A stretch of 18,200 bases of DNA, from assembly GCA_002399815.1 (NCBI GenBank), contig DHEJ01000031.1, forward strand, positions 1 to 18,200, written 5' to 3'. The notes below the pieces were generated by a model. It saw only the letters and a program-made list of their open reading frames with translations. It was not told the DNA's origin and ran no database searches. The position numbers and the translations under genes are program-made. This DNA comes from Acholeplasmataceae bacterium UBA4853. GTDB lineage: Bacteria > Bacillota_I > Bacilli_A > Acholeplasmatales > Acholeplasmataceae. Of this stretch, positions 1 to 8,431 are shown piece by piece; positions within the stretch are counted from its first letter, which is position 1; every line of letters starts with the position of its first letter.

Positions 1-2
1 AC

Positions 3-107
3 AAAAAAGGTCTAATACTTATCGTATCAGACCAATGCTAGTCAAATGTGTTGGGTTACCTATTTTGACAAGCATTGGTCTGATACGATAAGTATTAGAC
101 CTTTTTT
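3..107. terminator. Very long near-perfect hairpin, bidirectional terminator-like
   Basis: Positions 3-39 are exactly complementary to 71-107. After one mismatch (40/70) the pairing continues as 41-46 with 64-69, leaving a 17-nt loop (47-63). The stem thus spans 44 positions with 43 pairs. It starts with six A and ends with seven T (102-108), so transcripts of either strand would form a stem followed by a U-run, as in a bidirectional intrinsic terminator. The stem is far longer than an ordinary terminator, so a small non-autonomous inverted-repeat element (MITE-like) is an alternative. It probably closes a gene lying left of the window. Confidence 0.55.
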
Positions 108-111
108 TCAT

Positions 112-139
112 GCAGAAAGGGAGAATTTCCCCTATCTGC
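112..139. other. Second, imperfect hairpin next to the long hairpin
   Basis: Positions 112-116 pair with 135-139, then after one mismatch 118-121 pair with 130-133. This gives a nine-pair stem around an A/T-rich loop. There is no T-run after it, so it is not a clear terminator. It lies only 4 nt beyond the long hairpin and may belong to the same element. Apart from this and the direct repeats at 211-270, I see nothing gene-like between 111 and 370. Confidence 0.3.
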
Positions 140-210
140 GTACACTTTTGAATTATTTAGTACATGGAGATAATAATTTTCTTCATCTGTATGAAATTCC
201 TATTTAATCA

Positions 211-270
211 ATAACACGATTACATAACTATTTACACGTTAACTTTACTATTCACACGATTATACAATTT
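211..270. repeat. Three degenerate 20-bp direct repeats with ACACG core
   Basis: ACACG occurs at 214, 234 and 254, exactly 20 bp apart. The first and third copies share the nonamer ACACGATTA; the middle copy reads ACACGTTAA. The first two units also share ACTA at their 3' ends. The array lies about 100 bp upstream of the open frame of the ATPase remnant. It could be a set of protein-binding sites on one helix face or an old tandem duplication. No function can be assigned from sequence. Confidence 0.4.
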
Positions 271-370
271 TGAAGGTAATTAACTCGGGTGGGTATATTG
301 ATACCTACAAATAAATTTCCAATAACGTGATATAACAAAACTTTTAAAAATCAAAAAACGTGTATAATAG

Positions 371-1246
371 AGTTGTAAGAGGTGTGTTATTCCTCTTATA
401 AAAAAGCATTTTGAATCTTTAAAACCTCTAGCTGAAATTCATTCAACGATTATGAAACTATTTAGACAGTACTTGTTAATTGGTGGTATGCCTCAAGCAG
501 GTATAGAATTCTTAAATACTAATGATTATACAAAAGTTGACCGAATTAAAAGAGACATCCTAAAATTATATAAGAATGACATTTCAAAATATGCTAAAGG
601 ATATGAACATAAAGTACTCAGTATTTTTGATGAGATTCCTAGTCAATTATCAAAACACGAAAAGAAGTTTATGTTAAGTTCATTATCGAAAGATGCGAGA
701 TTTAGAGATTATGAGGATGCTTTTACATGGTTGGATGAAGCGATGATTACAAATGTATGCTTTAATGCATCAGATCCTAATTTTGGATTATCTTTAAATC
801 GTGACAGGTTGACACTTAAAATGTATATGGCAGACACTGGGTTACTCTTAAGCCAAGCATTCAGTGAAAATGATGACATGCATCAAGAAGTAGCAAAAGC
901 CATTATTCAAGATCGCCTTGAAGTTAACAACGGCATGATATTTGAAAATATCGTTGCACAAATGTTTACTGCCTTAAATAAGAAACTATATTTTTACTCA
1001 AGAGCAGATAATCAAGACAGGTCAAATACGATGGAAATAGATTTTCTAATTATAGATCAATTTAAACCAACTAAAATATCGCCAGTTGAAGTTAAGTCGG
1101 GTAAAAACTATACAACGTCATCAATGGACAAGTTTAGTAACAAGTTCAAAGACAAACTTGGTAAAAAATACATCATTCATACAAAAGATTTGACTCAAAA
1201 AGATGATGTTATTTATTTGCCGGTCTATATGACGATGTTTTTGTAG
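371..1246 (+). pseudogene. Truncated AAA/DUF4143 ATPase (C-terminal part only)
   Basis: The product from the ATG at 452 is 264 residues, but recognisable family sequence starts before that ATG: the frame is open from 371 and reads IKKHFESLKPLAEIHSTIMK from about 398. It then continues FRQYLLIGGMPQAG, the classic start of the DUF4143 part of AAA_14/DUF4143 proteins. The C-terminal half holds the nuclease-like EIDFLI...PVEVKSGK motif and ends normally in LPVYMTMFL. The N-terminal ATP-binding domain with Walker A and B, usually about 120-150 residues, is absent. An in-frame TAG at 368-370 closes the frame upstream. A TATAAT-like box at 363-368 could drive the fragment, but without the ATPase domain it is most likely a remnant. 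Full-length members are ATPases of uncertain role, often in variable genome regions. Family assignment is confident; loss of function is inferred. Confidence 0.8.
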
Positions 1247-1296
1247 TGTATTGCATAAAAATTTAACCAAAAAAATTAAGGGGGAATGGGGAAATA

Positions 1297-1896
1297 ATGA
1301 AAGGTAGTATATTAAATCGGAATAGTATTATTATGATTGCAGCGAGTTTCATATTTTTACTTTATATGTTTTTTGTTTTAGTTATATTAAAACAGATAGA
1401 GTTTGTCTATTTATTTACTTATGTATTTTCGATGGATTGGTTCATTTACCCAATCATAGCCTTGTATTTAATTACAATCGGTATAATTCTTTTGAACTAT
1501 AATATAAAGCCACTCATAAAATTTGTTATAAGTTTAATCACTGGCATTGTTGGTATTGGTCTTGCACTATTGCTATTTTTAGGTATTGGTTTTGGTTTTG
1601 CAAGTAAAGCATATGAAGTAGAAGGATCTAATATTGTTTTAGTTAGAACTCAAAGTATGATGGACTATTATTATGATGTCTACGAAATTAAATCAGATGT
1701 ATTTCTTAATCCAATTGCTGAATTGAACCCAATGATTTATCCATCGATAATTGATCAAATAGAAAGTGAATACAACGGAAATGAACTCATAGTAAAAATA
1801 ATAAATCATGATCTTACATATGAAATACATCTTTACTTTGATATCATAGATGATGTATATATGTTGGTCGATGAGATTCAAGTTCCAAAACAATAA
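1297..1896 (+). CDS. Unrecognised membrane protein with exported C-terminal domain
   Basis: This 199-residue protein has three or four hydrophobic segments in its first half (about residues 10-32, 37-62 and 72-102, the last two possibly subdivided). A polar, acidic region follows from about 106 to the end, rich in Tyr, Ile and Asp, and probably lies outside the membrane. The start at 1297 follows a good Shine-Dalgarno (AAGGGGG, near 1278-1284) at suitable spacing. No catalytic motif or named family is evident to me. It stands alone between the ATPase remnant and a repeat array, and no obvious terminator follows it. It is probably a real gene because of the ribosome binding site and regular membrane topology. 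Its function is unknown. Confidence 0.7.
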   Translation: MKGSILNRNSIIMIAASFIFLLYMFFVLVILKQIEFVYLFTYVFSMDWFIYPIIALYLITIGIILLNYNIKPLIKFVISLITGIVGIGLALLLFLGIGFGFASKAYEVEGSNIVLVRTQSMMDYYYDVYEIKSDVFLNPIAELNPMIYPSIIDQIESEYNGNELIVKIINHDLTYEIHLYFDIIDDVYMLVDEIQVPKQ

Positions 1897-1940
1897 AGAT
1901 GGGAAAATAGCACGATATTAGTCAATAATATTGATACATT

Positions 1941-2000
1941 AAGGGGTGCTAAAATTCTGTTAATGGTGCTAAAAAAATTCATGGGGTGCTAATTTGTATC
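1941..2000. repeat. Three 20-bp direct repeats with GGTGCTAA core
   Basis: GGTGCTAA starts at 1945, 1965 and 1985, exactly 20 bp apart. The flanks are more variable but A/T-rich in each unit. The array lies in the 200-bp gap upstream of the broken LRR gene. Each core contains TAA and the 20-bp period is not a multiple of three, so these are not coding repeats. They could be regulator sites on one helix face or a degenerate tandem duplication. The same gap also holds a 13-bp sequence, GCATCACACATAT (2011-2023), that recurs at 2175-2187 inside the LRR frame. Confidence 0.45.
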
Positions 2001-2101
2001 AAAATAGGTAGCATCACACATATTAGTATACAATAGTTTCCAAATCTTGATGATAAGGTATAGTAGTACTACCTCCATTATAAAGATAAGGGTGATGCTA
2101 G

Positions 2102-3556
2102 CATAGAAATAGGACAAGTTTGCCTATATTAGGACGAAATTATTTACCGATTGAAACAATAATCATAGAAGAAGGCATCACACATATAGGGAAAGCTGCA
2201 TTTAAAGAAAATGGTATAAATGAAATTAGTTTACCTGAAAGTCTTTTGCATGTGGATGTGGAAGCATTCTTGGGAAATGGAACTATTACAAATTTTCCAT
2301 CAGCGTTAAACTATATTGGTGAAGCTGCATTTAGTAGAACACAAATAAATGGATCAATTATCATTAAGAATATCAATATAGAACCACGTGCATTTTCAGA
2401 TACAAAAATTACGGATGTTGTCTTTGAAGAAGGTATAACAAAAATACCAGCATATTTGTTTTCAGGAGCAAAAGAACTTAAATCTGTGTAATTTCCAAAT
2501 TCATTATTAACCATTGAAAAGAGAGCTTTTTAATTAACCCCTAAACTTACTTATATCGACTTTCCGATGAATCTTGAGGTTATTGGTGAAGAAGCTTTGA
2601 TGGATTCTGGATTGGAAGTTCTTGATTTTAATCATCCATTGCATATTGGAGTTAAAGCATTTTATAGAAACAATAACTTAACAACCGTTCGATTTAATCA
2701 TCCAAAAATTACGATGGATATGAACTCATTTGGTTCAAATCAACAACTTGATAACGTTGAGTTCAACGATTTAGAACTCATAAAACCTGAAGCATTTATG
2801 GATTCATCATTGAATGGGATGTCGATAAGTGAAACTAACCCATATTATAAAATGATAGATAATGGAGTATCTAAACAAGTAAACGATTTAAATTATCTTG
2901 TTTTAGCCCCAAGTAGTCCAACTAACCTAACTTTGTTTCATCACATTGGTAGTTATGCTTATGCCGGTAAAACGATTGATTCATTACATATTCCTTCAAA
3001 TATTAAAACAGTAGAGCCTTATGCATTCTCATCATCTACCATTACAAATCTTATTGTTGATGCTGAAATCATTAAATCTAACGCATTTAACGATGCCAAA
3101 TTAGGAGAAATATTAGAGATTTCCTCAAAAATAATTGAAAAAGAGAGTTTTAGATATACTTCCGGCTTTAAGATTTTGAAATTAAACGAAGGCGTAGAAC
3201 ATATTAAGTAAGAAGCATTCGTTGTTAATCGTGAGTTAGAGAAATTATATTTACCTAATTCATTAAAAATTGTTGAAATGGCAGCATTTTTAGAATGTCA
3301 TAATCTAAAAGACGTTTATTATCGATTAAAGGAGAGAACACCAGCTGATATTTATATTGGTAGTTTCTTAATCAAGAAATCAGATAAAATGGAAAATAAT
3401 CGCATATATGCAAAGATTTATGACGATTTTTGTATTCATGTGCAACCTGAAATGTTTGTTAAAATTGTCAATGCATGGTCACGTATACCACATGATGAAT
3501 TTTATATATATGAAGGTAGTTTGAGTAATCACATAGTAAAAATTAATTCTAAATGA
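2102..3556 (+). pseudogene. BspA-like leucine-rich repeat protein with three in-frame TAA stops
   Basis: One continuous reading frame encodes about 485 codons of LRR_5 (BspA-type) repeats, with the pattern ITxIGxxAF...LxxIxxPxxL repeating every 20-23 residues. Examples are EEGITHIGKAAF, IGEEALMDSGLEVLDF and LYLPNSLKIVEMAAF. A typical BspA insert, NPYYKMIDNGV, lies near the middle. Three TAA codons interrupt it at 2489-2491, 2531-2533 and 3209-3211, with no frame change: the repeat pattern is in phase on both sides of each. The frame begins after a TAG at 2099-2101 without a signal peptide or clear Shine-Dalgarno, and the first usable start is a TTG at 2120. The 5' end is therefore probably lost as well. 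Full members are secreted or surface adhesin-like proteins. The last 80 residues (from RTPADIYIG) are not LRR. It ends at a TGA, followed by a terminator. Confidence 0.82.
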
Positions 3557-3606
3557 ATTCGTTAATGAATACAAATAAAGTGACTGTTCACATATGACTA
3601 GAATGG

Positions 3607-3632
3607 ACTTGATATTAAAATCAAGTTTTTTT
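3607..3632 (+). terminator. Intrinsic terminator after the LRR pseudogene
   Basis: ACTTGAT (3607-3613) pairs with ATCAAGT (3620-3626) around a 6-nt loop, followed by a run of T to 3632. Its core resembles the terminator at 12006-12036: both contain CTTGATAT and ATCAAGT followed by T. Confidence 0.8.
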
Positions 3633-3656
3633 ATACTTATAAATAGAGTGAATAGC

Positions 3657-3669
3657 CGGTAAAATACCG
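3657..3669. promoter_or_regulatory. 13-bp perfect palindrome upstream of the hydrolase-LytTR operon
   Basis: CGGTA (3657-3661) and TACCG (3665-3669) are exact inverted repeats around AAA. The site lies between the preceding terminator and the operon promoter, about 80 bp upstream of the -35 box. G/C-rich arms stand out in this A/T-rich gap. It is a candidate operator, with no protein assigned. Confidence 0.3.
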
Positions 3670-3746
3670 ATTTTAATGAGTCACATACTAATAACAATGA
3701 TTAATTAACAACTTATCCATGATTATTGCATTTCATCCTTATAAAT

Positions 3747-3775
3747 TTGAGATAGTAACATTCATAATTTATACT
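3747..3775 (+). promoter_or_regulatory. Sigma-70-type promoter of the hydrolase-LytTR-DUF3021 operon
   Basis: TTGAGA (3747-3752) and TATACT (3770-3775) are separated by 17 bp. They sit 29 bp upstream of the hydrolase start, whose Shine-Dalgarno AAAGGAGG is at 3789-3796. Confidence 0.65.
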
Positions 3776-3804
3776 ATGCTCATCAATAAAAGGAGGATTT
3801 AGGC

Positions 3805-5103
3805 ATGGAATACATATTATTATTCATGTTAGTTTCATTAGAATTAGGGTTTTTTATTTGGTCAGTGGTGACTAAGGAATCACATAAATTTGAAAAATCT
3901 GTAGCAAACATTAGTTTTGCAGGATTGTACGTGATAGGATTAGTTACAGGGCTCATCATGTGGGGATTTAGATATTTTGTTATTACGATTGTTATACTTG
4001 TAAAAGTTATATTAAGTATAGTTACAATTGTTAAAAATAAAAAGTTCGAATTCAAGTTATTTAGAAGTATTAGAAAGTTTATGTTGAATGTTCTAGTCAT
4101 TGTTTTTTCATTAATCTCAGCATTTGCATTCCCTCAATATGATATGATTTCGGTCACGGGAACATATAAAGTTGAAACAGCTAAATATACATGGATTGAT
4201 GAAACACGTATGGAATCATATCAAAATAATGAAATCAATCGTGCATTAACTGTAGAGTTCTGGTTTCCAAGTGAACTGTCAAATGAATATCCATTAGTTG
4301 TATTTTCTCATGGTGCATTTGGTTATAATGGATCTAACTATTCAACATTTATGGAACTTGCATCTAATGGATATGTTGTTGCTAGTATTGGACATACATA
4401 CCAAGCATTCTTTACTGAGGATACATCAGGTAATTTAACCATTGTGGATCAAGGTTTTCTACAACAAGCAATTGATATTAATGCAAAAACTGATACAAGA
4501 AATGATAAAGAAGTCTTTGAGATTACACAATCATGGATGGACTTGCGAGTAGCCGATGAAAACTTCGTTATCGATAAAATCATTGAACTTACTAATTTGA
4601 ATGAATCAGATAAATTATTTGATGCAATCGATACTTCAAGAATTGGAGCATTTGGACATTCACTTGGTGGAGCTTCTTCAGCTCAAATTGGTCGATTAAG
4701 AGAAGATATTGATGCAGTTATTGTTCTTGATGGTACAATGTTAGGAGAAGAGATTGATTTTCAAAACAATTCTGTCATATTAAACACAATACCATATCCG
4801 GTACCTCTATTTAATATCTATGCTGAAGATCATTATACAAATGCAATGACTTATGTTGGAACTGGTTATAATAATTTTTATGCAAGCAAAAATGCATTTA
4901 CCGCATATGAAACAGTCATAAAAGGTGCAGGACATTTAAACTTTACAGATTTACCATTATTTTCACCATTTTTAGCAAGTGCTTTAGGCGTTGGTAGTAT
5001 TGATGGTAGAGCATGTATTGAAAAAACAAACGAACTGGTTTTAATGTTTTTTGATTATTATTTAAAAGATTTGGGAGAATTGACCATACAAAAGGAGTAT
5101 TAA
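3805..5103 (+). CDS. Membrane-anchored alpha/beta hydrolase, PAF-acetylhydrolase-like
   Basis: This 432-residue protein has about four N-terminal membrane segments (residues 1-110), then an alpha/beta-hydrolase domain on the outer or inner face. The nucleophile elbow GHSLGG is at 284-289 (Ser286). The likely acid is Asp309 in VIVLDGTM and the base His377 in GAGHLNF. The oxyanion strand PLVVFSHGAFG is near 163-173. The Ser-to-Asp spacing of 23 and the LDxxM context match the plasma-type platelet-activating-factor acetylhydrolase family (Ser273/Asp296/His351 in the human enzyme), so the likely chemistry is ester hydrolysis of a lipid or small acyl ester. The actual substrate is unknown. The start has a strong Shine-Dalgarno and promoter. 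Two nt separate it from the LytTR gene, so it is probably co-regulated by it. The fusion to several membrane helices is the unusual point. Confidence 0.85.
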   Translation: MEYILLFMLVSLELGFFIWSVVTKESHKFEKSVANISFAGLYVIGLVTGLIMWGFRYFVITIVILVKVILSIVTIVKNKKFEFKLFRSIRKFMLNVLVIVFSLISAFAFPQYDMISVTGTYKVETAKYTWIDETRMESYQNNEINRALTVEFWFPSELSNEYPLVVFSHGAFGYNGSNYSTFMELASNGYVVASIGHTYQAFFTEDTSGNLTIVDQGFLQQAIDINAKTDTRNDKEVFEITQSWMDLRVADENFVIDKIIELTNLNESDKLFDAIDTSRIGAFGHSLGGASSAQIGRLREDIDAVIVLDGTMLGEEIDFQNNSVILNTIPYPVPLFNIYAEDHYTNAMTYVGTGYNNFYASKNAFTAYETVIKGAGHLNFTDLPLFSPFLASALGVGSIDGRACIEKTNELVLMFFDYYLKDLGELTIQKEY

Positions 5104-5105
5104 GA

Positions 5106-5552
5106 ATGAATGTTTGTATAGAAAAAATTGAGAATTATGAGGATGAACGTGTCAAAATTGAGTGTGTTCAAGTGACAAAAGAAGTGTCAAGTATCGTCAC
5201 CTTTGTTAAGTCTTTAGGTGATGCTATTATAGGACATGTCAGTGGTCGTGCTTATTCCTTAAACTTAAGAGATATTATCTATTTTGAAGCAATTGACGAG
5301 GAAGTATTTGCCTATACAAACAATAAAAGTTATGAAATAAAATCTAGACTTTATGAACTTGAAAAAATGTACTTCGAACAACAGTTTATCCGTTGTTCGA
5401 AGTCTTATGTTATTAATTTGATGGCTTTAGACTCTGTAAGTCCGGCACTCAATGGTCGATTTATCGCACACATGAATAACCATCAAAAAATTATTATATC
5501 AAGACAGTATGTAAAGCCACTCAAAGAAAAATTAAATGGAGGTCAATCATAA
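5106..5552 (+). CDS. LytTR-family DNA-binding regulator
   Basis: This 148-residue protein has a C-terminal LytTR DNA-binding domain (about residues 44-143). Its hallmarks are DIIYFEAIDEEVFAYT, the FIRCSKSYVINL stretch and the terminal ISRQYVKPLKEKL. There is no response-regulator receiver domain; the first 40 residues are short and variable. This architecture is typical of stand-alone LytTR regulators encoded with a small membrane protein that inhibits or tunes them. The Shine-Dalgarno AAAGGAG lies in the end of the hydrolase gene. Its stop overlaps the next start by 1 nt (TAATG), implying translational coupling to the DUF3021 partner. The probable target is its own operon, including the hydrolase, but no binding site was proved. 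Confidence 0.88.
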   Translation: MNVCIEKIENYEDERVKIECVQVTKEVSSIVTFVKSLGDAIIGHVSGRAYSLNLRDIIYFEAIDEEVFAYTNNKSYEIKSRLYELEKMYFEQQFIRCSKSYVINLMALDSVSPALNGRFIAHMNNHQKIIISRQYVKPLKEKLNGGQS

Positions 5553-5986
5553 TGGAGTTTAAGTCATTTTTCATAAAGAATGTTGTAGTCAGTTTTTTTG
5601 TTATTTATACGTGTGTATCGCTTACTATGATGTTAATTGGGTTTATCTACGAACCTAATCGTCAATTTGGATATGAATTATTTTTATCACCCTTAATTTT
5701 TAGTGTGATTTCGTCATTACCATCATTAATTGAATATTCAAAGCATGAACTATCCATACGACAACTAATTGTTAGAAAAATTATCCATTTAGTAGTTCTA
5801 GAAATACTCATTTTGAGTACATTGTGGTCATTTGAAATTATCAAAACAGTTGAAATGGGTTTATCCTTAGGAATCAGTATCATGATTATTGATATAACTG
5901 TAAGAATCATTGATTGGATCAACAATAAAAGAATTGCTGATGAAATCAATCACTCCATAAAAACATTTAAACAAAAGTTTAAATAG
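5552..5986 (+). CDS. DUF3021 membrane protein, partner of the LytTR regulator
   Basis: This 144-residue protein has four predicted membrane helices (about 7-30, 40-58, 74-93 and 98-117) and a basic C-terminal tail. The segment LSPLIFSVISSLPSLIEYS followed by KHELSIRQLIVRKIIHL is characteristic of DUF3021. Such proteins are regularly encoded directly after a LytTR gene and are thought to control its activity at the membrane, as in the LytTR regulatory systems of streptococci. The start codon overlaps the LytTR stop, and the Shine-Dalgarno GGAGG is at about 5539-5543. The gene converges on the permease gene of the opposite strand; no clear intrinsic terminator is seen between them. Confidence 0.85.
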   Translation: MEFKSFFIKNVVVSFFVIYTCVSLTMMLIGFIYEPNRQFGYELFLSPLIFSVISSLPSLIEYSKHELSIRQLIVRKIIHLVVLEILILSTLWSFEIIKTVEMGLSLGISIMIIDITVRIIDWINNKRIADEINHSIKTFKQKFK

Positions 5987-6092
5987 AAAGTATTAAATAT
6001 GAATAATCATGCTTATTTGAAAATACACTAAAAACCATAGGTGGACTATTAGATTATAAATAACTAAACCAAATGAGCTGTATTTCAAATGT

Positions 6093-8431
6093 TTATTCGA
6101 AAGATTTTAGTGCTTCTAACATATCGATTTTTCTTATTTTAGGAATGGATACAAGATATACAATAAGTAAAAATAGAATAGATAAAAAGACTGTATAGAA
6201 ATAACTCAGTGGATACATAGCGTTTTTTAAAATAATGCCATCAACATTAATTTGACTAATGATAAAGTATTGTAATAAACGACCAAGCAGTAACCCTATA
6301 AGTATGGCTACACTAGATATCATAAATGTTTCTCTAAATATATAACCAGTAACTTCAATTTCTTGGTAGCCCAGTACTTTTAATGTTGCCATTTCTTTAT
6401 GTCTGGTACTAATATTAATTAAGGTTAGATTGTAATTAATAATAATAGCCAGGATACTTGCAAAGATTACAAGCAAGATGATCACGCTATTCATACTAGA
6501 AGAAGTTTGGACAAATGCAGACATCAAATCATCTTTAGTTTGAACTTGGACTATGTCAGTTGAATCATTTAAATCTTCTACCAACTGTGTTAAAGCTGTT
6601 TTTGATAGATCTCCAGTCTTAACAAAAATTCTATTTAGATGCATTTGATATGCATCTTTTATTAAGTTTTCTGAAATATAAATATAATTACCGAAGTAAA
6701 ATGCTGTGATACCTGTTACATAAAATGATGCAGTTTCACCTTGAATTTCTAGACTAATTTCATCACCAATTGTAATGCCATGTTTACCAGCAAATTGCTG
6801 TGTAACAAAGACACTGTTCTTTTTAAAGTTTAGATCATGACCAACTAAATCTTTGAAGACTAAATAATCATTTAAATCATCATCTACTTCAGGAATTAAT
6901 AAATTGATATAATCGATGTCATTGTAGTGTGCGACTTGAATCATTAAATTAATGGAGTCGTAAGGTGCTAGTAATGTAAACTCTGTTTGATTGGGTGTAA
7001 TCCCAAGTTCAATATCATATTGATACATTTGATTGAACTGAGTATCGCCTGATATTTCAACAGCATCTTTAATACCAAACCCTGCTAATAATAAAGCTGT
7101 TGAACCTGCAATTCCCACTAACATTAAAAATAGGTTTCTTTTTTGTCTAAAAATATTTCTAAATGTGGATTTATACTTAAATTTTAAACGTCTCCAAATA
7201 AAAGGAATGTATTCTAATAAAATCTTTTTACCAGCTTTAGGTGCTTTATGCTTTAGTAAAATAGAAGGAGCTTCTTTTAGTACGTTTTTAATACTTCCAT
7301 AGGTAACAATTAAAACTGATAAGATCATAGTTACAGCAATTGATGTTATATATACAAAATGATATTCAATACTTAAGGGTGGTAAATTATAAGTTACCAC
7401 ATAAGCATTATATGCTATAAAGGGTATGGAGTAAGCTCCAATAACAATACCTAATAAAACACCAATACTAGATGCTAAAAGCACATATAAAATATATTTA
7501 AGAATAATACTAAATTCTGAGTATCCTAAAGCTCTTAATGTACCGATTTGAATACGTTGATCACTAATAATACGTGTCATAGAAGACATGGATACTAGGA
7601 TTGTTATTAAGAAGAAGAATAGAGGGAATATGATAGCAATAACCTCTACAATTTTGACATCTGAGTTAAACTTAACAAAACTCTGGTTTTGAAATCGAGT
7701 TGTAAAAATAAAGTCACTATAAGTTGAAGATAATGTATCAACCTTTGATTCAATAAAAGATTCATAAGCACTACTAAAACTATTTAAACGGTCACTACCT
7801 TTGAGTTTTACAGCTATGTTTGTATAGATAGTTTCTTCTAAAAAGGATGCATCCACATAGATCATTGATTCTATTGGGCGACCACTAACTTGAGATAATT
7901 CTTGTACATATGCAAAATACCAAGGATGATTTACGATACCAACAACTTCAAATGTTTGGCCTTGGACCTCGGTTTTAAAACCAATTGGAATATCTAATAA
8001 GTAAGATTGACTCTCTTCAACAACTACTTCAATATATGTACTATCAGGATTAGGAAGTCTACCTTCAATTAAGACTAATTGATTCATCGTGATACCTGAT
8101 TTAAAATCTAACAAAACGATTCTTGACATATGATGTACATCATCAAAGATGATCGGTTCATCAATTGTAAAATAAGGCATGATTTCTTCAATTAATATAT
8201 CATTTCTAAAAAGTTCTATATCTGCATCACTAAAAGGTGTATGTTTTTGAATGATAACATCTGCTGTATGTGTATCCTTATAAAATTGATCAATTGTATA
8301 GCGCATATTAGGTGCTGTTGTAAGTAAACCTACCAAAAAAGCAACGCCAATAGCAACAATAAAAACAATCGCTAAAAGTTTCGAATATAGTTTTTAAAGT
8401 CTCTTACAACCAGTTTGGGATAGGTTTTCAT
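6093..8431 (-). CDS. FtsX/MacB-type ABC transporter permease, N-terminal frameshift
   Basis: The uninterrupted part (6093-8336) encodes 747 residues. Its TTG at 8336 falls inside a membrane helix and has no Shine-Dalgarno. Upstream sequence in the same frame reads KLYSKLLAIVFIVAIGVAFL, the expected first helix. The natural ATG is at 8431-8429, overlapping the ATPase stop (TAATG), and gives MKTYPKLVVRDFK before the frame breaks in a five-A run (8391-8395). One extra A would join both parts into RDFKKLYSKLLAIV and a protein of about 779 residues. The reconstructed protein has eight helices: the first one, three around 229-348, one at 402-424 and three around 616-731 (numbered from the TTG). There are two extracellular domains and two FtsX signatures (IGTLRALGYS and MATLKVLGYQ). 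With its ATPase it should act as a mechanotransmitting or drug/peptide exporter. It may be inactive if the indel is real. Confidence 0.8.

Noticed and set aside
211..270. CRISPR-like array
   Set aside because: Only three short degenerate cores with 20-bp periodicity; no 23-47-bp repeats, no unique spacers of uniform length, no cas genes.
2063..2104. Two 10-bp palindromes (GTAGTACTAC at 2063 and ATGCTAGCAT at 2095)
   Set aside because: Short self-complementary words with no promoter or gene start clearly associated; chance is a sufficient explanation.
3783..4100. Open frame on the minus strand over the N-terminus of the hydrolase
   Set aside because: It overlaps the hydrolase promoter, Shine-Dalgarno and membrane segments, and shows only the low-complexity pattern expected of antisense membrane-gene sequence.
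6015..6090. Imperfect inverted repeat (6015-6026 and 6080-6090) between the convergent genes as terminator
   Set aside because: The arms are 53 nt apart, have a bulge, are A/T-only in most positions and have no T-run after either arm.
8385..8398. Programmed -1 ribosomal frameshift in the permease
   Set aside because: The phase of TTT AAA AAC does not give a canonical X XXY YYZ heptamer, and re-pairing after a -1 slip would be poor. An A-run indel or transcriptional slippage explains the break better.
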